Assembly: GCA_033239005.1 (NCBI GenBank) | Contig: BSQZ01000053.1 | Coordinates: forward strand, 4,004,501 to 4,068,500 | Length of the DNA: 64,000 nucleotides | Reading direction: 5' to 3' | Origin: Lamellibrachia satsuma | Taxonomy: Eukaryota; Annelida; Polychaeta; Sabellida; Siboglinidae | Part shown: one piece after another, positions 1 to 19,565 of the stretch | Layout: every line of letters begins with the position of its first letter | How positions within the stretch are numbered: the first letter of the stretch is position 1 | Position numbers and translations under genes: made by a program | Notes under the pieces: generated by a model | Seen by the model: only the letters and a program-made list of their open reading frames with translations | Databases searched by the model: none | Told to the model about the DNA's origin: nothing

Positions 1-600
1 TAAATTACTGAATACCCGCTCCGTAGGAAAACCTAATGACAATATAAATAATTGCTGACCGGACATAATCCTGTCGACAAGGATGTTTCAGAATGGATTA
101 CTGCCTGACATTTGGAAACAAGTAAGTTTAAATTTCAACGTAGCCATTGCTCACGTAAACACGTTTGCGGGTTAAGAAGAGAGAACAAACAACACGTGTA
201 CTTATAGTATATATAAAAAACAACTAACATTAAAATGTGATAACGATATGATAACGTGTTGTAGTGTGCACAACTTGAGGCTGGAAGTGAATTATCTCGT
301 CAACTAACGCCTCGAAACGGCAAACACTTGTGTGTGCACTATTGCATTGTACATAACCATGTTTGTGTAAGACGACCATAGATTGGCACAAGTCTCACGA
401 TGAATGATTAAACGGGGTAGTGCCATCGTTAATCACAGTCGATGACGGATGGATAATGTCGCCGACTAATCCAGCAGTGGTATCCTATTTCATCAGGCGA
501 GCCAAGTCGCGGGTCAAGTCATAACACACCCGAAATTAGTTTTATGTCGACTGAGTCGCATTTTCTACGTTTATTGTATTGTATTGTGTGCGTGACATGC
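1..600. other. AT-rich sequence without recognised gene
   Basis: No open frame with recognisable protein, no splice-bounded exon and no repeat structure were seen here. Confidence 0.4.
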
Positions 601-760
601 ACACAATACATAAGTACATACATGCATACATACATGTATGTATGTATATACTTATGTACCTATGTGTGCATGCATCTGTGTATGTATGTATGTATGTATG
701 TATGTATGTATGTATGTATGTATGTATGTATGTATGTATGTATGTATGTATGTATGTATC
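601..760. repeat. (TATG)n microsatellite
   Basis: Imperfect CATACATG/TATGTATG sequence leads into a pure TATG tract of about 80 bp from about 678. The open frames across it only read the repeat (Met-Tyr-Val-Cys) and are not genes. Confidence 0.95.
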
Positions 761-1816
761 TTGTGTTATTCCTTCTAGACGCTTTGCATCTCGGGCGCCA
801 AACTTTCAGGGGGTCATCTACGACCTCACGATTGGGTCGTGACACTTTTATGTTTTCAATACTCACCCCGCTATTAACCTTTCTGCGGACAATCGAATTA
901 CACTCCTTAGTTATTACGTACAATTCTTCGTTATGTTATTCGAACAATTACGTGCGCTTGTTCACAGCGTCACGCGTCTTTTTTACGATTTCTACATAAT
1001 ACAAAAGGCGTCGCGGGAGGTTAGTATAACTGCCAGAATTATTGTCATCAAATATATTGACTCGCAGCACGACATAGATGAAAATATCTGTAATGACATA
1101 GCCATTTCGTAAATACTGTTATCACGAGAGTCACTTGAGAACTACCATGTTCTAGTAGTATTAAACGATAACGGCTAGAATAATAGTTATTAACAATTGT
1201 GGTAATCGTGGGAATAACTGATGTGCCGTTTACCGTCGGCTCCATGTGAAATTTGGTTTGACATTTGTCGATACAATCCAATAAAGAAAAAATCCTCGGG
1301 AAAGTTTAGCAGCGCATCACAATAGGGTTCTAACGACAGTTTTGCAATTACAGTCGTAAACAGTTGGATCGGTACGCTGACGAGCTGTGTGTAGACAATG
1401 TTGTGAAATTTGTGGGCAATGTTGTGACGTTTCTGGATGGTTGTGACATTTGTCGACTTGTGACATTTCACGACGACACAACAATCGGACCCATACCAGG
1501 CAGGAAGTCAGCAATTACATCAAGTAGGTGTCGAAATCGCCAGAGCATGATGTTATGCTCACTGACAACGAACGGACAAAACACATGACTAGAGAATCAA
1601 CATAATTGTAATATTGATTGAAGTGGTGAAACTTAGATTGCCTCAGCCAGGTGGTTTTGTCAACGATGTTCAAACAGTTTCTCCAGAAACGTCGTCATGT
1701 TGGGTAAGTTGAACAACAAAGGCCAACCATTCTTCATATATGTAGTTTTAATGTAAAGCGCATTGAGTAGTTTTTTAACTAGATTTAGCGCTACAGAAGT
1801 AAACTATTTATGTATT

Positions 1817-1818
<2 letters not shown>
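761..1818. other. Intergenic sequence, nothing recognised
   Basis: Only short open frames on both strands, none with similarity I recognise. A group of TTGTGAC/TTGTGA motifs occurs around 1400-1470 but shows no regular period. Confidence 0.4.
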
Positions 1819-1910
<92 letters not shown>

Positions 1911-1924
1911 TCATCATCATCATG
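1819..1924. repeat. (TA)n microsatellite followed by (CAT)n
   Basis: A TA tract of about 90 bp is followed by five CAT triplets. On the minus strand the triplets read (GATGAT)n. They directly follow the end of the retrotransposon reading frame, so they are probably the element's own 3' tail with a TA microsatellite grown onto it. Confidence 0.9.
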
Positions 1925-3665
1925 CTGTCAGTCGCTATGCGACAAAGACTGCTTTCATTTCTTGACCGCCGCACTCCATTTAGTTCTCTGCTGTGAGAGT
2001 GATGTCCATGAGTCGGTCTTTATGTCTCTCAGCTTGAGGTTTCTCTTGATGGTATCCTTGAACCGGAGACGAGGGCGTCCTCTCTGTCTGTGACCAGAAG
2101 ACAATTGAGAGTAGAGGATCTGCTTTGGTAGTCTGTCTGATGACATCCTCATGAGGTGTCCAGTCCACAGGAGATTCTTTTTGATCAGAAGATCTTCCAT
2201 AGAGGGCAGCCCTATCCGACCGAGTATTTCCTTGTTTGTCACTTTGTCCTTCCAGGTTAGCCTCATGATCGAACGCAGATGTCGCATCATGAAGGCATGC
2301 AGCTTTTTCATCTGTCGTCTGTACACTGTCCATGCCTCGGCTCCGTATAGTAAGGTGGATAGCACAATTGCCTGGTAGATCTTGCCTTTGACCCGCGTGG
2401 ACACATGGTGGTTGTTCCAGAGTCTCTGTCGTAATCGGCCGAAAGATGCGCTAGCCTTGGCCATCCTCCTCTGTATTTCAGCATCAATGCGTCCATCACT
2501 TGATATAGTGCTTCCGAGGTAGGTGAATTCCGGAACAGAGTTCAGTTTGTTTCCATCAACCATGATATCCTCCTCTCGGGTTCTTGTAGAGTTGGGTTGG
2601 TACAGCACTTCCGTCTTCTTGATGTTAATCTTCAGGCCGAACTTCTTTGATGCATCGGAGAAAGCATCCACTATTATCTGGATCTCTTCAGCGGAGTGGG
2701 CGACCAGTGCACTGTCATCTGCGTATAGCAGCTCTCTCACAAGTATCTGGGTAGTCTTGGTCTTCGCTCTGAAGTGTGCGATGTTGAATAGGTCAGCGCT
2801 CTGTCTAGACTGTATATAGACGCCATCTCCCATGCCTCGGAAAGCCTCGACAAGCATTGCTGATAGGAAGATGGAGAAGAGCGTGGGGGCCAGTACACAG
2901 CCTTGCTTGACACCATTGGTAACACCGAACGTTTCCGAGACTTCCTCCAACACTCACATTCGCCATCATTCCCGTATGTAGAGCCTCGATCATGGTTGTG
3001 AATTTCTCTGGGCATCCATATTTCCTCAGTAGCTGCCATAGCCCAGTCCTTCCGACTGTATCAAACGCCTTCGTGAAGTCGACAAATACTATATATAGTG
3101 GTCGGTCCTGCTCAATGCACTTTTCTTGTAGTTGTCGAAGACAAAATATCATGTCCGCTGTGGTCCGGTTGGATCTGAAGCCACACTGTGTCTCCGGAAC
3201 TACTTCTGGTGTTATGTGAATAGATAGTCTGTTGAGCAGGATCCTGGCGAAGATCTTGCCTGCTATGGAAAGAAGAGAGATTCCTCTGTAGTTCCCACAG
3301 TCTGTTCGATCTCCTTTCTTGTAGATGGTTACAATGCTGGCATCCTTCCACGCTTGTGGTACAGAACCCTCCTCCCAGGCTTTGGTGATTAATTGGTGCA
3401 GTCTGTTGGACAGATTGTCTCCTCCGTGCTTCCATACTTCAGCAGGAATTCCATCACCCCCAGGTGCTTTGCCATCTTTCAGGCCGGCGATTGCTCTAGC
3501 CATCTCATCCATGTTTGGAATCTCATCAAGGCATGTGTTGGTAATGCGCTGCTGGATGTTGACAAGAGCTTCATGTTCTATGTCGCCAGGGACGTTGAGT
3601 AGTTTTTGGAAGTGTTCACTCCATCTTGCCACAACTCTCTTGCTGTCAGAGAAGGTCTCCATTCC
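1925..3665 (-). pseudogene. Non-LTR retrotransposon reverse transcriptase, 5'-truncated, frameshifted
   Basis: This encodes the polymerase part of a LINE-type ORF2 protein, which copies element RNA into the genome by target-primed reverse transcription. The first part (about 3662-2950) shows the RT motifs KAPGGDGIPAEVW, YKKGDRTDCGNYRGISLLS, CGFR and FVDFTKAFDTV. The second part (about 2953-1955) continues in another frame with GVTNGVKQGCVLAPTLFSIF, the catalytic LLYADDSALVAH, FTYLGSTISSDGRID, the post-RT block LLYGAEAWT and a C-terminal RQRGRPRLRFKD segment. The two frames meet near 2945-2950, so a single indel inactivates it. The N-terminal endonuclease is missing, as is normal for a 5'-truncated insertion. 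Which clade it belongs to cannot be settled by eye. Confidence 0.92.
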
Positions 3666-5949
<2,284 letters not shown>

Positions 5950-6175
5950 CTGCCGTCATGTTCACGAGACAGAACACTCGACGCGATCCATCTTTATCTT
6001 CAGCCATTCTTTCAAGTTCTGGTGTCTTAATTGTCTGTGTTTGTGTCTCTCTTGTGATGGTTCGCTGGTATGCTCCCTTTGGTTGTCCTCGTTTCCTCTT
6101 TCCAGATGGTCTCCAGTGCCTGTCTTGGTGTTCTTGTTGGCGACAATCTAGCGACATAGCCCAGACATTGTAATC
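5950..6175 (-). pseudogene. Non-LTR retrotransposon 3' coding fragment
   Basis: The minus-strand reading contains GKRKRGQPKGAYQRTI followed by LERMAEDKDGSRR. This is the typical C-terminal pattern of LINE ORF2 proteins (a basic KRGRPK block, then an LE..A.DR..W segment). Only about 70 codons survive, with no RT core beside them. It is a different element from the one at 1925-3665, because the C-terminal block differs. Confidence 0.6.
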
Positions 6176-8275
6176 TTTTTTTCAATATTGTTGACTTTTT
6201 TAATTGGTTCAGTATTTGCTCTTTAAAGTACTTCCTCGTTGGTGATAAATTCGTTCCATCTGATGCTTAGTAGTCTGCACAAACATATCGTCTATAAGTT
6301 TGCTAGTTTCAGTCCTTGTTTTCATGTTTCACAGCAATAAAGAAACACGGGTCTAACTTTGCTGTTGAAAATTCTTATTTTGGTCTTAATATTTATACGC
6401 TCCGACCTCCAAATTTTGTTGACGTTTTTAAATGCCTACCATGCCTACCATGTCATTACACAATCCTGTATATTAACACGGAATCAGGATAGAATGTCGT
6501 GGTTCTACTCTTGTTGTGGTTCGCAATGTTCTTGCAACGGGTGACCGAAACATATATAACGTAGCGATTTAACAGACATATAAATGAAATTACACGTGTG
6601 TTTGTATGGCCTTATGCATTCGTATAAATAGATAATGCAACTGGATAAAACTAATACCAACAATAAAAACAATAACAACAACATCAACAACACTGTTTAG
6701 GGTGTTACAAAAAAGCACACAGGCAACACAAGAGAGCAGGTTTATGACACAGTTGGAATAAATAGCATAACGCGAAGCGTTATATTGACTACGTCATTTT
6801 GCCGCTTCTCCCCGCCAGTATCGTAAGGATGGCATTAATAGGCGCACAGAAACGGAACGCAAAGACCCTTTAATGTGCTGCAGAGTTACCCTTCCGGGTA
6901 ATTTAAATTTAATTAAAATTTATTAAATTTAGATACTTAGGTATATAAAATTACTACACAGGACAGGTTATTAATTAGAATGATGACATAATTGTGTTGT
7001 CAAGCTCTTTCCATGTGTATTTCTCATTATGCAGCGCTAAACGTTGTCACTGTTGAATCGTATATTAGTTCATAGATACAACTGAAAAGGGTAAACTTCA
7101 TAGCTGTCAACCCCTGGAGGGCTCTTATGCGAGAGAAAGTTTCACAGCCAGGGTCCAGGCACTGAAAGCCGCGAAGTACCCCAAAACATGGACCTCAGTG
7201 AATTTCAAGAGCATTTGGAGATCTGTGAAGGAGATCTTCAACATGTGCTTACATAGCTTTCCAACAGGAAATCTTATTGGTTGATGAGAGATTTTGCGTC
7301 TCATTTTCACAAAATGTTTTTTCATGATTTCCTTTACTAAAGACTATAAAAATATGCGTGATATGTCAGACTTTTGTCGTAAGACCGTGACATTTAATGC
7401 AAATCCGTGAGTCTCGTGGCATATGCGTGAGAGTTCATAGGTATGCAACGTATATTTTGACGGACCATCTAAAGTTGATGGGGGCAATTAGATTATGGTA
7501 TACATGTTCTGCCACATGTTACTTATGATCGATGGTAGAATAAACAATGGAAATCTTAGTATTTCAATACCGGTTGTTTATTAAATGATATAATTACCTA
7601 CTATAAGAACAATGATAGGAAAGGAACATATCACACTATAAAGCATCATCGTTAACCAGTAGTCATACTGTTGATATCTACTATTGGCACTGTTATCAGC
7701 ATGGTGGATCAACCGCTGAATATGTGGACGCTCAGACGGTTCTGACGTAAATGGTTCCACGGACAATATATGAAAAACATCCAGACATCCCGTTTAAAAT
7801 ATCCTTATTTGAATCATGGTAAACCCCGTATATCACATGACGATAGTAAAACATATCGATGAAATGTGAACACGTTGATTGAAATGTATTGCTAAAACAT
7901 GTAGCAGCAGATGGACCAGACTTACAACACATGGAAAGAATAATGTACTGGTGTACGTAGGTGAGATATAAATCAAATTGCAACTGTATTTTTTATCAAC
8001 AGCAGACAACAACGGTTGAAATGGCGGTATGTTGTTTTTTCTTTCTGTAACCAATGTTAACTAATCGATGTGCAGTATCATCCCGGAAGATCCAAACAAT
8101 GATGATAAATACACAGGTCGAGAGCGACTCCTGCGGCAAATATCAATCAATACGATTCGGCAAACAAAACACGATAAGATGTAGTACTTTTCTTCATTTT
8201 CTTATGAAATAATGATGTTGGTAAGTTTGCAGCGTGGTCAGTATAACCGCAAAAACATTAGTTTTTTATTGACAA
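6176..8275. other. AT-rich intergenic sequence, nothing recognised
   Basis: No exon-like island or repeat of note. Several GTGAG/CGTGAGA words cluster at 7350-7440 without a fixed period. Confidence 0.35.
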
Positions 8276-11129
<2,854 letters not shown>

Positions 11130-11712
11130 GCAGTTCTTCAACGCGGCAAACAGTAAGTCCTCGTGTTTCGAGTTGTGTACGGAGTTTCCCGGAGGGGAGG
11201 CAGAAGATGGTTTGTACGTTGTTGCATGCTTATGAATAGTGTTCTGCATAACGTCTCCCTCCGGCCTGACAGCGTTGGTAGATTGGATGTGGTGATGGCC
11301 TCGGCGAATGACATGGAAATATGATCCACTTTGATCCACTTTGATCCGCACTGATCCGCATTGCCCGTCTCTAAATGTATTCTATCTGTGTTGTTTGCAT
11401 TTTTTGTAAGGCTCGTGTGCCACACTTGGCATGCGTACTCCAATACCAATCGGACGATTGAAGTGTTTATGTTGATGAGATGGCGACGGTCAATGCCGGC
11501 TCTTTTGAGAAGGATGATGAAATAAAGACGTTGCTTTTGTAGTGATTTCGTCTATGTGTGATTGCTACTTCAGATAGAGTCACACCTAGTAGACGAGAGC
11601 TGTTAACTTGTTGGATTGGTCTACCGTCGATGGTTAGCAATGCGCTGTCTGGAGTTGATTTCTTGAAATATATTCGCAGTTCTTTCGTCTTGTCGTAGTT
11701 CAGCGTCATTTT
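11130..11712 (-). pseudogene. Non-LTR retrotransposon RT C-terminal fragment
   Basis: The minus strand reads MTLNYDKTKELRIYF, then VNSSRLLGVTLS (positions 11709-11467). A frameshift leads to VLEYACQVWHTSLTK and LPTLSGRRETLCRTLF (11449-11138). In LINE ORF2 proteins these are the blocks just after the RT catalytic site: the N-x-x-K-T-K-E segment, the 'LLGV' segment, the 'EYA.PVWH' segment and the 'L.ERR' segment. At least one frameshift separates the halves, so it is dead. The sequence style differs from 1925-3665, so it is another family. Confidence 0.7.
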
Positions 11713-12124
11713 GTTGCTCGCTGTCCATTGCCCGACTTCGTCTGCTGCTACTTAGAGTGATCTGTCAATTCTGGAGGATGGCAATGTAAACAATGTTAAC
11801 GTTATTAAACATACGGACTAACCTGCTAGCGTGCTGCATCACTCTAAGAATGCAAACAATCAGGAGTCCAGTTGGTGCAATTGGTAAGAATCTATTCAAA
11901 GCAGGAGACGTATCACCACTGGGACAGCGAGTTGTACGAGAGATGGTGTTGAACCGGAGAGACTTCTTCTCACCCGACTGTTTGAATTGAAATAATGGCA
12001 AATATAATTGGGCAGACGACGGCTCCGATACAAAGACGTCACCACGCATCATATCAAGCTGTATATTGACACTCACTGCTCACTCTTACAGTAAAGTCTA
12101 GACAGCTTCAATCATCTAGATGTG

Positions 12125-12390
12125 ATCTCTACTGTTGCACACTTTGAACTAAGCAACCGGTATATTCACATTCACTGCTTAATCCTGCAAGAAAGCCCAG
12201 GCAGCTTCAATCATCCAGTTCTTATCTACCTTTTATCCCAGTGTCAAAAACAAATATTGGAGCTAGGGTTTGCTAGATTAGTTTGGAATTCAATATATGT
12301 TATAAAAAAAATACATTTTCGCTGTCATTTCAATGATTACCTTTTTAGCTGTGCTTTGTCTCTTTATCTCCCTAGCGTGTTAGGATAAAG
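12125..12390 (+). repeat. Probable non-LTR retrotransposon 3' fragment
   Basis: The stretch around 12175-12250 (AGCTTCAATCATCCAGTTCT) matches, with substitutions, 50505-50590. Both are followed by a coding-like block with a V/TLWNS or LVWNS motif, the usual end of LINE ORF2 proteins. Within this copy the AGCTTCAATCATC phrase is itself present twice (about 12100 and 12200). Strongly decayed. Confidence 0.35.
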
Positions 12391-15300
12391 GAGCGATATA
12401 CTTTTCATATTATTATTATTAAACAAAGAGCGCTAGTTAACGTCTGCTCATGGTTTGACAAAATAGCAGCAAAATCACTATGATGATAGCAGAATAGTAG
12501 TCAAGATAGTTACATCACAGTTCCGGATGCAGCATTATACTAACCATCTCGCGTTCACTGGATAGACAAACTGTCCTCCCTGTAATCAGAACGATTGGTA
12601 GTTGCAGCTGTAAATGGATTATGCTCTGCCGATAATGACAACGGGAAACCCCAGTGTAAAGACTAGAGAGCACGTAGCACAAGAGGGTGACGTCATTGCC
12701 GTTCCGCAGGCTACTAGATTACGGAAAGATGGTCCAGAATCTTGCCTTCAATGTGTCTATTCTATTCAATCGATTCTGGGAAACAACAGTGATGTTGTCA
12801 TGTTTTACTTATCGTTTGAGTCAGTGGAATTTCAGTCTAATGCCTCAGCTTAAAATGTACACATATGCGATCTATAGAAGGTCCACGTCATACCGCAACC
12901 ATAGGAACGTATACGTGCAACAACATAAATACGATGAATCTGTCTCACACGCTCTCTGCTGTGGTTCTTCCTATAAAGGGTCCATAAAACATTCGCCAAA
13001 ACGCATAAAGCGCTTGCTGGGTGACTGCGTTATGAGGTTCAATATATATGGGTCTGGAATACTGAATCCTCGCTTGTCAGACGGTCCCGGCATGCCATGT
13101 TCATACGAGTTTGGTATCTTATAATGCGGATTCGATTCAACGCGTGTGTGCGTGCATGTGTGCGTGAGGGTGCGTGCGTGCGCAGATCGTTATTGATATG
13201 CCTGTGTATTTGTATATGCACGTTTCAGTGTGTGTATGTGTGCTGCATCAATTGACATAGCCGTAAAGCTTGAGTAGCTGTAACTAGTTCAATGTAACTG
13301 GTTTTTAAAACCAGGCATGTAGATAACCACCGAGTGTAGCCGCCTTACGAGTCCGTATTGTTAGTGCTGCCATCTTGTATCCAGTGTGTGTCCTCTTTCG
13401 TCTTCCCTTAACCCCTTGCGTCGTGGTGACCACTAACGAATTCCGTTTCATCCTCTCGACAGTTTGTCTCCATTTTCTTGATCTTCTGTCATTTTCGTCC
13501 ATTCCCTGCTGTTCACCCCTTCCTTTTCCAGATCTCTCTTCACACTTTCCAAGCACCTTTTTTGGGGATTTTTTGGCCTTACGATTCACTCGTGTTGTGC
13601 ATATCGTTTCGCTGCCAGCAATACGATAGGCCTGGAGAATATCGCTACCTTGTATGATTGGTTAGACATATATCGTCTTGTTGCATGCATCAACGATCTG
13701 GATAGATTATGTTGGATTACATCCGTTTCTGGTTCGCTCATAGTGCTGAGATAACGAAAGAGGATTATCATGTACAGTTAATGTTGACTACTCAGTTTTA
13801 GGCAATCGATGTTTGGCCGCAGGGCTTCTTTTGAGTGAGTCCGAGTGCTGCCGGTTACAGACAGAACAGATTATATTCTGATGTTAACCAGACAGTTACG
13901 AGTACTGTGAGTTGCTTTGAGCGTATCTCTACATATGTTGTATTATCCGATATCCACGCCACATCATAATTCCCAGAAAGGATATATCTATTTTGTTCCT
14001 CCCACATTGATTCTTGTTAGACTATGACGTGTCAAACGTGCAGCGAAACTATATAAGAGCAATGTGGCTGACTGGAAACATATAGGTCGTTCGTTGCTGC
14101 TAAACTGCTGACAAGTTATTCGTAAATCTTTCATTTATTATTCGACATATGCATTCAAAATTGTATTGATGTCAGCATATTAGATGGCAGACATACAGTG
14201 CGAATATAACAGATGACGTTTTCCTTTATGTCAGTGGATCCATCATTCAAGCACTTACATTTCCCCAGTCGTGGTTGGTGTCAGATGATACTACAGAAGT
14301 AGCCGAGATGGTTCACAGACGGACTGTAACTTAGCCAGAACTAAACTGAAACGAACGACAGGAAGAACCATTAAGCCGGTAAGTTATGTTCAGTTGACTG
14401 TTTGACTTAGCGGATATGCATTTTGCTGTATTTGTGGAAACGTCGGGTATCAATGTGTCTTGGTGTAAGATCTGAACTACGCAAGATACCAGACTGCACA
14501 AGTTACAATGGTTTTGTACCATGCGTTGTTGTATATAAAGTGTGTTAAATTATACGTAGTAGTAATAACCATATCCGTCGGGTTCCATTTGATTACTTAT
14601 TGTGCAAGTTATTCCGAAATGCAAAATACACGTAATGCTTGTGTAAATTCGTTGGGTGTGTGAATATTTGTTAGGAAAACATTTGTGTTAAAAGGGTTTT
14701 CCAACCGTAGGACATCTTGTGACGCGAATCGTGTATAACTGATTTTGTATGATTCCTGAATATCGATACGTTTTATACATTCGGCTAGATATATTCATTC
14801 CCGTTAAACATTACGGTCTATACTGGCGACAATTCATTAAGATGTCACACACAAACTCTATAACCAAATTAACGGAACCTGTACGTGGCGATAATTTAAA
14901 TTAGCATGCAAAACAGCCGGACCAGCAATAGCCAGTGGAGCATCATAATGGCTGAGATACAATTAGAAGTGTCGGATGCGGACGCATCAATGGACGTCAC
15001 GATTTACCTTCAATCAATAAATACACATGGTGCTAAATACTAATTATTCCTCGGCTTAATTGTATATCCTATAAACTGTATTCCCTGTTTGCTTCTGGAA
15101 TTTAGATTAATCTGATATCGAGTGTTGTCCTATTCTTGTAGTATAATATCATCTCAGGCATCCGTGTATGTGCATTGTTTTAACAAAAACAAAACGTACA
15201 TGATGTGTTTATATCATACGTCAACATGTGTACTTCAGTGTTTAATAAAAATTATTTATTTTGATAGGATAATTAATTCTTACATCGACTGAAAAAGTTG

Positions 15301-15728
15301 TAAAACAGGCAACGATTCGTGAACAACAATTTTCAACTCAAAAATAACACAACTGTAATATATAATGGGCATATTTGAAATATGTGATATATTGTTGTAT
15401 GTGCTACATTTCGTTAGATGGCAACTGGTGCGAAAGTTCAAAGGTTTTATGCTCGGATCGTGACCGGGGGTTATTGGGTCCAAAAACCTGCCCATGGGCC
15501 TATCCAATCGTTTCGTTAAATTAGGCACAACATTACGACTCATCTACTATCTGACATATGGGAAGGAAGTTGGAAATGTGACACTAAAAACTGTTCTACC
15601 GGGTGTCTATGCCAGGGAAAGTAAACGACCCGACGCATTGGGTAAATATATAACCTACTGTGGAATCACATGTGGATGGTCTCAATTATAGTATAAATAC
15701 TACTCCGCCAAACCATTAGCTATAGAAA
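12391..15728. other. Long intergenic stretch, nothing recognised
   Basis: No exon-like GC island with consistent splice sites was found on either strand. A GTGC-rich tract lies at 13140-13185. Overlapping frames at 12614-13124 and 13305-13629 have low-complexity composition and no family signal. Confidence 0.3.
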
Positions 15729-15952
15729 AGACGTATGTTATCATTGGTTGACAATACCATAGCTTCGAAGTTATAACGTGTAAGACGTATGGGTGAAAGA
15801 AAAAACGTATGTTATCACTGGTTGACAATACCATAGCTTCGAAGTTATAACGTGTAAGACGTATGGGTGAAAGAAAAGACGTATGTTATCACTGGTTGAC
15901 AATACCATAGCTTCGGAATTATAACGTGTAAGACGTATGGGTGAAAGAAAAG
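15729..15952. repeat. 74-bp tandem repeat, three copies
   Basis: Unit starts GACGTATGTTATCACTGGTT and ends GGGTGAAAGAAAA. Three head-to-tail copies differ at a few positions (ATTGG/ACTGG, CGAAGTT/CGGAATT). The minus strand stays partly open across it but encodes nothing recognisable. Confidence 0.95.
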
Positions 15953-16752
15953 GCAAATCGTTATAAATAATACTACTGTTAAAATATCTACATTGAACAT
16001 GGATGCACAATTAAGAAACACCATGATTACATTTATAATATTTTCCTTAAATAACATTTACACATTATACTTCAGAGATGTTTGTCTAAGCGTTTGCCAT
16101 CTGGATGACAGTGTTTGTCCCAGTACTTAAACATATAACGATCCACTTTATTATCGATTCAAAATTGTGTATGTGATTACTACAGAACACCGTTTAACGC
16201 ACTTTCATCCTTCCTCAGTGTAGCATAATAAATGACACCACTACGCGTCTTCTGGGTGTTATAACGTACCCAACCTTCACACTAGATGTTAACCCGACTT
16301 GGGGCTACAACCACACAGGCGGCAGTAAGCAGATGCATCAGAGGTCACTACTGAGTCAATCACTCAGCATCCAAACGGCTCCTGCTTCTTCCTTGATGGC
16401 CTTGCTGATTGATGTGATAGAAACAGGGGTGGGGGTGACGAGGCGTTAGAGGGTTACAACGTGAGGAAAAATTGCTAAGTTCATCAATCCGTCGCCTGTT
16501 GTGTCGGTCTCGCGTGTCGCATGCGAATAAGGATGCACGTTCTACACATTGTCTCAACCAAAGCTATTCCCGCAATTGTTTGCAATGTCATGGCCTACGT
16601 CTATGATGCTACAGACGTTCACTTTCTTTGTAGTGAGCATTATCCTACTAAGGGATATGTCGCATAATTTAGAACATTACGCATTAATAGTTAACACGAT
16701 TAGTTTTTAACATAGGATTAAAACAGCGTGCGTGTGTTTTTTCCTAATTTGA
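15953..16752. other. Intergenic sequence, nothing recognised
   Basis: Short frames only. Confidence 0.35.
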
Positions 16753-16870
<118 letters not shown>

Positions 16871-17181
16871 GCATTCAATCGTTAAAGTGTTATCATGTGT
16901 GTGTGCGTTCGTGCGTGTGTACAGGTTATCACTTTAACGATTTAATGTCACTTTCGCCACGAAAATTATGTAGCACTATTTCCGTGTCCTCTTATGTTAG
17001 CGTCGCCCGCGGACAGTAGATAGCATTAATCTTAAGCATCAATCATACAGAAGGCGTGGGTGCTAGATATCTCACATGCTGAAACTGTGGTACAGTAATG
17101 TAATTAATCATTGTGAGAGACCAATAAACGCTTCATGGTAGAAACAATCCGCACCGAAGTTAGGCTTTTATCTTGATAGTA

Positions 17182-17337
17182 CATGTGCGTGCATACATGT
17201 GTGTGCATACATGTGTGTGTATACATGTGTGTGTATACATGTGTGTGCATACATGTGTGTGCATACATGTGTGTGCATACATGTGTGTATACATGTATGT
17301 GCATACATGTGTGTGCATACATATGTGTGCATACATG
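17182..17337. repeat. 14-bp tandem repeat (ACATGTGTGTGCAT family)
   Basis: About eleven copies of a 14-bp unit alternating ACATGTGTGTGCAT and ACATGTGTGTATAC, with one shortened copy. Every frame is open because the repeat lacks stops (Cys-Val-His-Thr style), which is not evidence for a gene. Confidence 0.93.
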
Positions 17338-17559
17338 ACCAACCGAATATACTTGATACAATATTAAGTACTTTTAAAACAATCAAGTGCTATAAGAAAG
17401 TGCAATATATACAATATGAAATAATAGTTTTCTAATGTTTCTTAATTTATGACTAGTTGACGTAAGACGTACTGTAACTGCATTCATACTTATTTATAAT
17501 ATTGAATTGAATCAGCTTCTTTGTTACCCTGATCCCACCGTTAATAAATCAATCACGCA

Positions 17560-17800
17560 TTATAGCGCTATTTCCAGCAGGCTTATCTGCTCAAAGGCGC
17601 TTCACAAGTTCATAGATTTATTTAAAAAAAAGTGCTAAATACCAAACAATTCCATTCAGTAAACGAAAAAATTATCAGTAAGATGTCGAAATCAATAAAA
17701 TTCCAGCTAATATAATATAAAATGCATGAGTGAACAAATATTTGTTCAGTTGTTTCTTGAAGGCATCAGTCGAGAGAACCTGGCGAAGAACAATTGAATA
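17560..17800 (-). repeat. Probable non-LTR retrotransposon 3' end
   Basis: The minus strand reads DAFKKQLNKYLFTHAF, a frequent LINE ORF2 C-terminus (D.FK..L..YLF). The 3' tail has GCGCCTTTGAGCA, then GGAAATAGCGCTATAATGCG, a hairpin-prone ending often seen after such frames. A related tail is at 54560-54650. Confidence 0.45.
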
Positions 17801-18712
<912 letters not shown>

Positions 18713-18929
18713 TGATAGACACGTTTCGTAGGGCCGGATGGATTTGATAAATCTGATATGGAAGTTACACTTCTTGCAAACAGCATCAGCATGACGCCTC
18801 ATGCTCATGTGGGTACCAAGGTTAGCGCCCAAGTTTGTTCTAATTGAGGCACAAAGTATCTGAATATCGCGCTTCAGGTCATCGGGTACGTGAGGATAGT
18901 AGGATGTTTATATTTTTAGGTCACGTATG

Positions 18930-19565
18930 TGCTTAGTAAAATATCCCCAGGTAGCCATTCGTTGTCTTTAGTAGGACGGATACAGCAGATAAAATGCAGC
19001 AGGTATATCTACGAGAACCACAAGGACTCCTCTGGGCCTGCCAGAGAACTGGTGATGTCATGCTGCACTCTCGTTAGAGAAATCTCAGTACCATGTAACG
19101 GTTTATATACCGATTGTAGGTCCTCGTGGAGGACATTGTCAGATTGTCAGATGTTGAATGAAACGTTTGGCTTCTATCTTCTCCAAGATTTAAGACACAA
19201 ATGGCTTGAAACTGGACGGTAGCTGGTCTAGATCCACGCTTGACGACTTGGGTTTAACAGCCTAGGCAATGTTCTGTATTTCACCGTCACTGTTTGCTGT
19301 CCACTGCTTTCAAAAGCTGTAATCTGATCTGATCAACATCCTGGAGTAGATCATGCTGATGTTGGATTTTCGCTTTACGCATCTCGTTGCAGACAGCGTT
19401 ACGATGGTTCACGTAGATTTGCTTGTGTATCTCCAAGCCAGATGCTCGCTAAACGTTCTCACTGTGACGACGAAGCTTTCGCATCGCATAAATATCATCA
19501 CAGCACCAAGGTGGAGTACACCTCTTGCGTGGCCGCCGAAGTATTGCAGGAACAAGTCCGTTCAC
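18930..19565 (-). pseudogene. Non-LTR retrotransposon fragment (region between endonuclease and RT)
   Basis: Minus-strand translation from about 19553 gives RRPRKRCTPPWCCDDIYAMR, then a stop, ASGLEIHKQIYVNHRNAVCN, and EMRKAKIQHQHDLLQDVD. In LINE ORF2 proteins this basic W..D.I...R..R segment, followed by an R.A....IR.AK.......L helix, links the endonuclease to the RT. Further downstream frames are broken by stops and indels. It is a decayed 5'-side piece, unlike the other fragments here, which are 3' ends. Confidence 0.55.
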
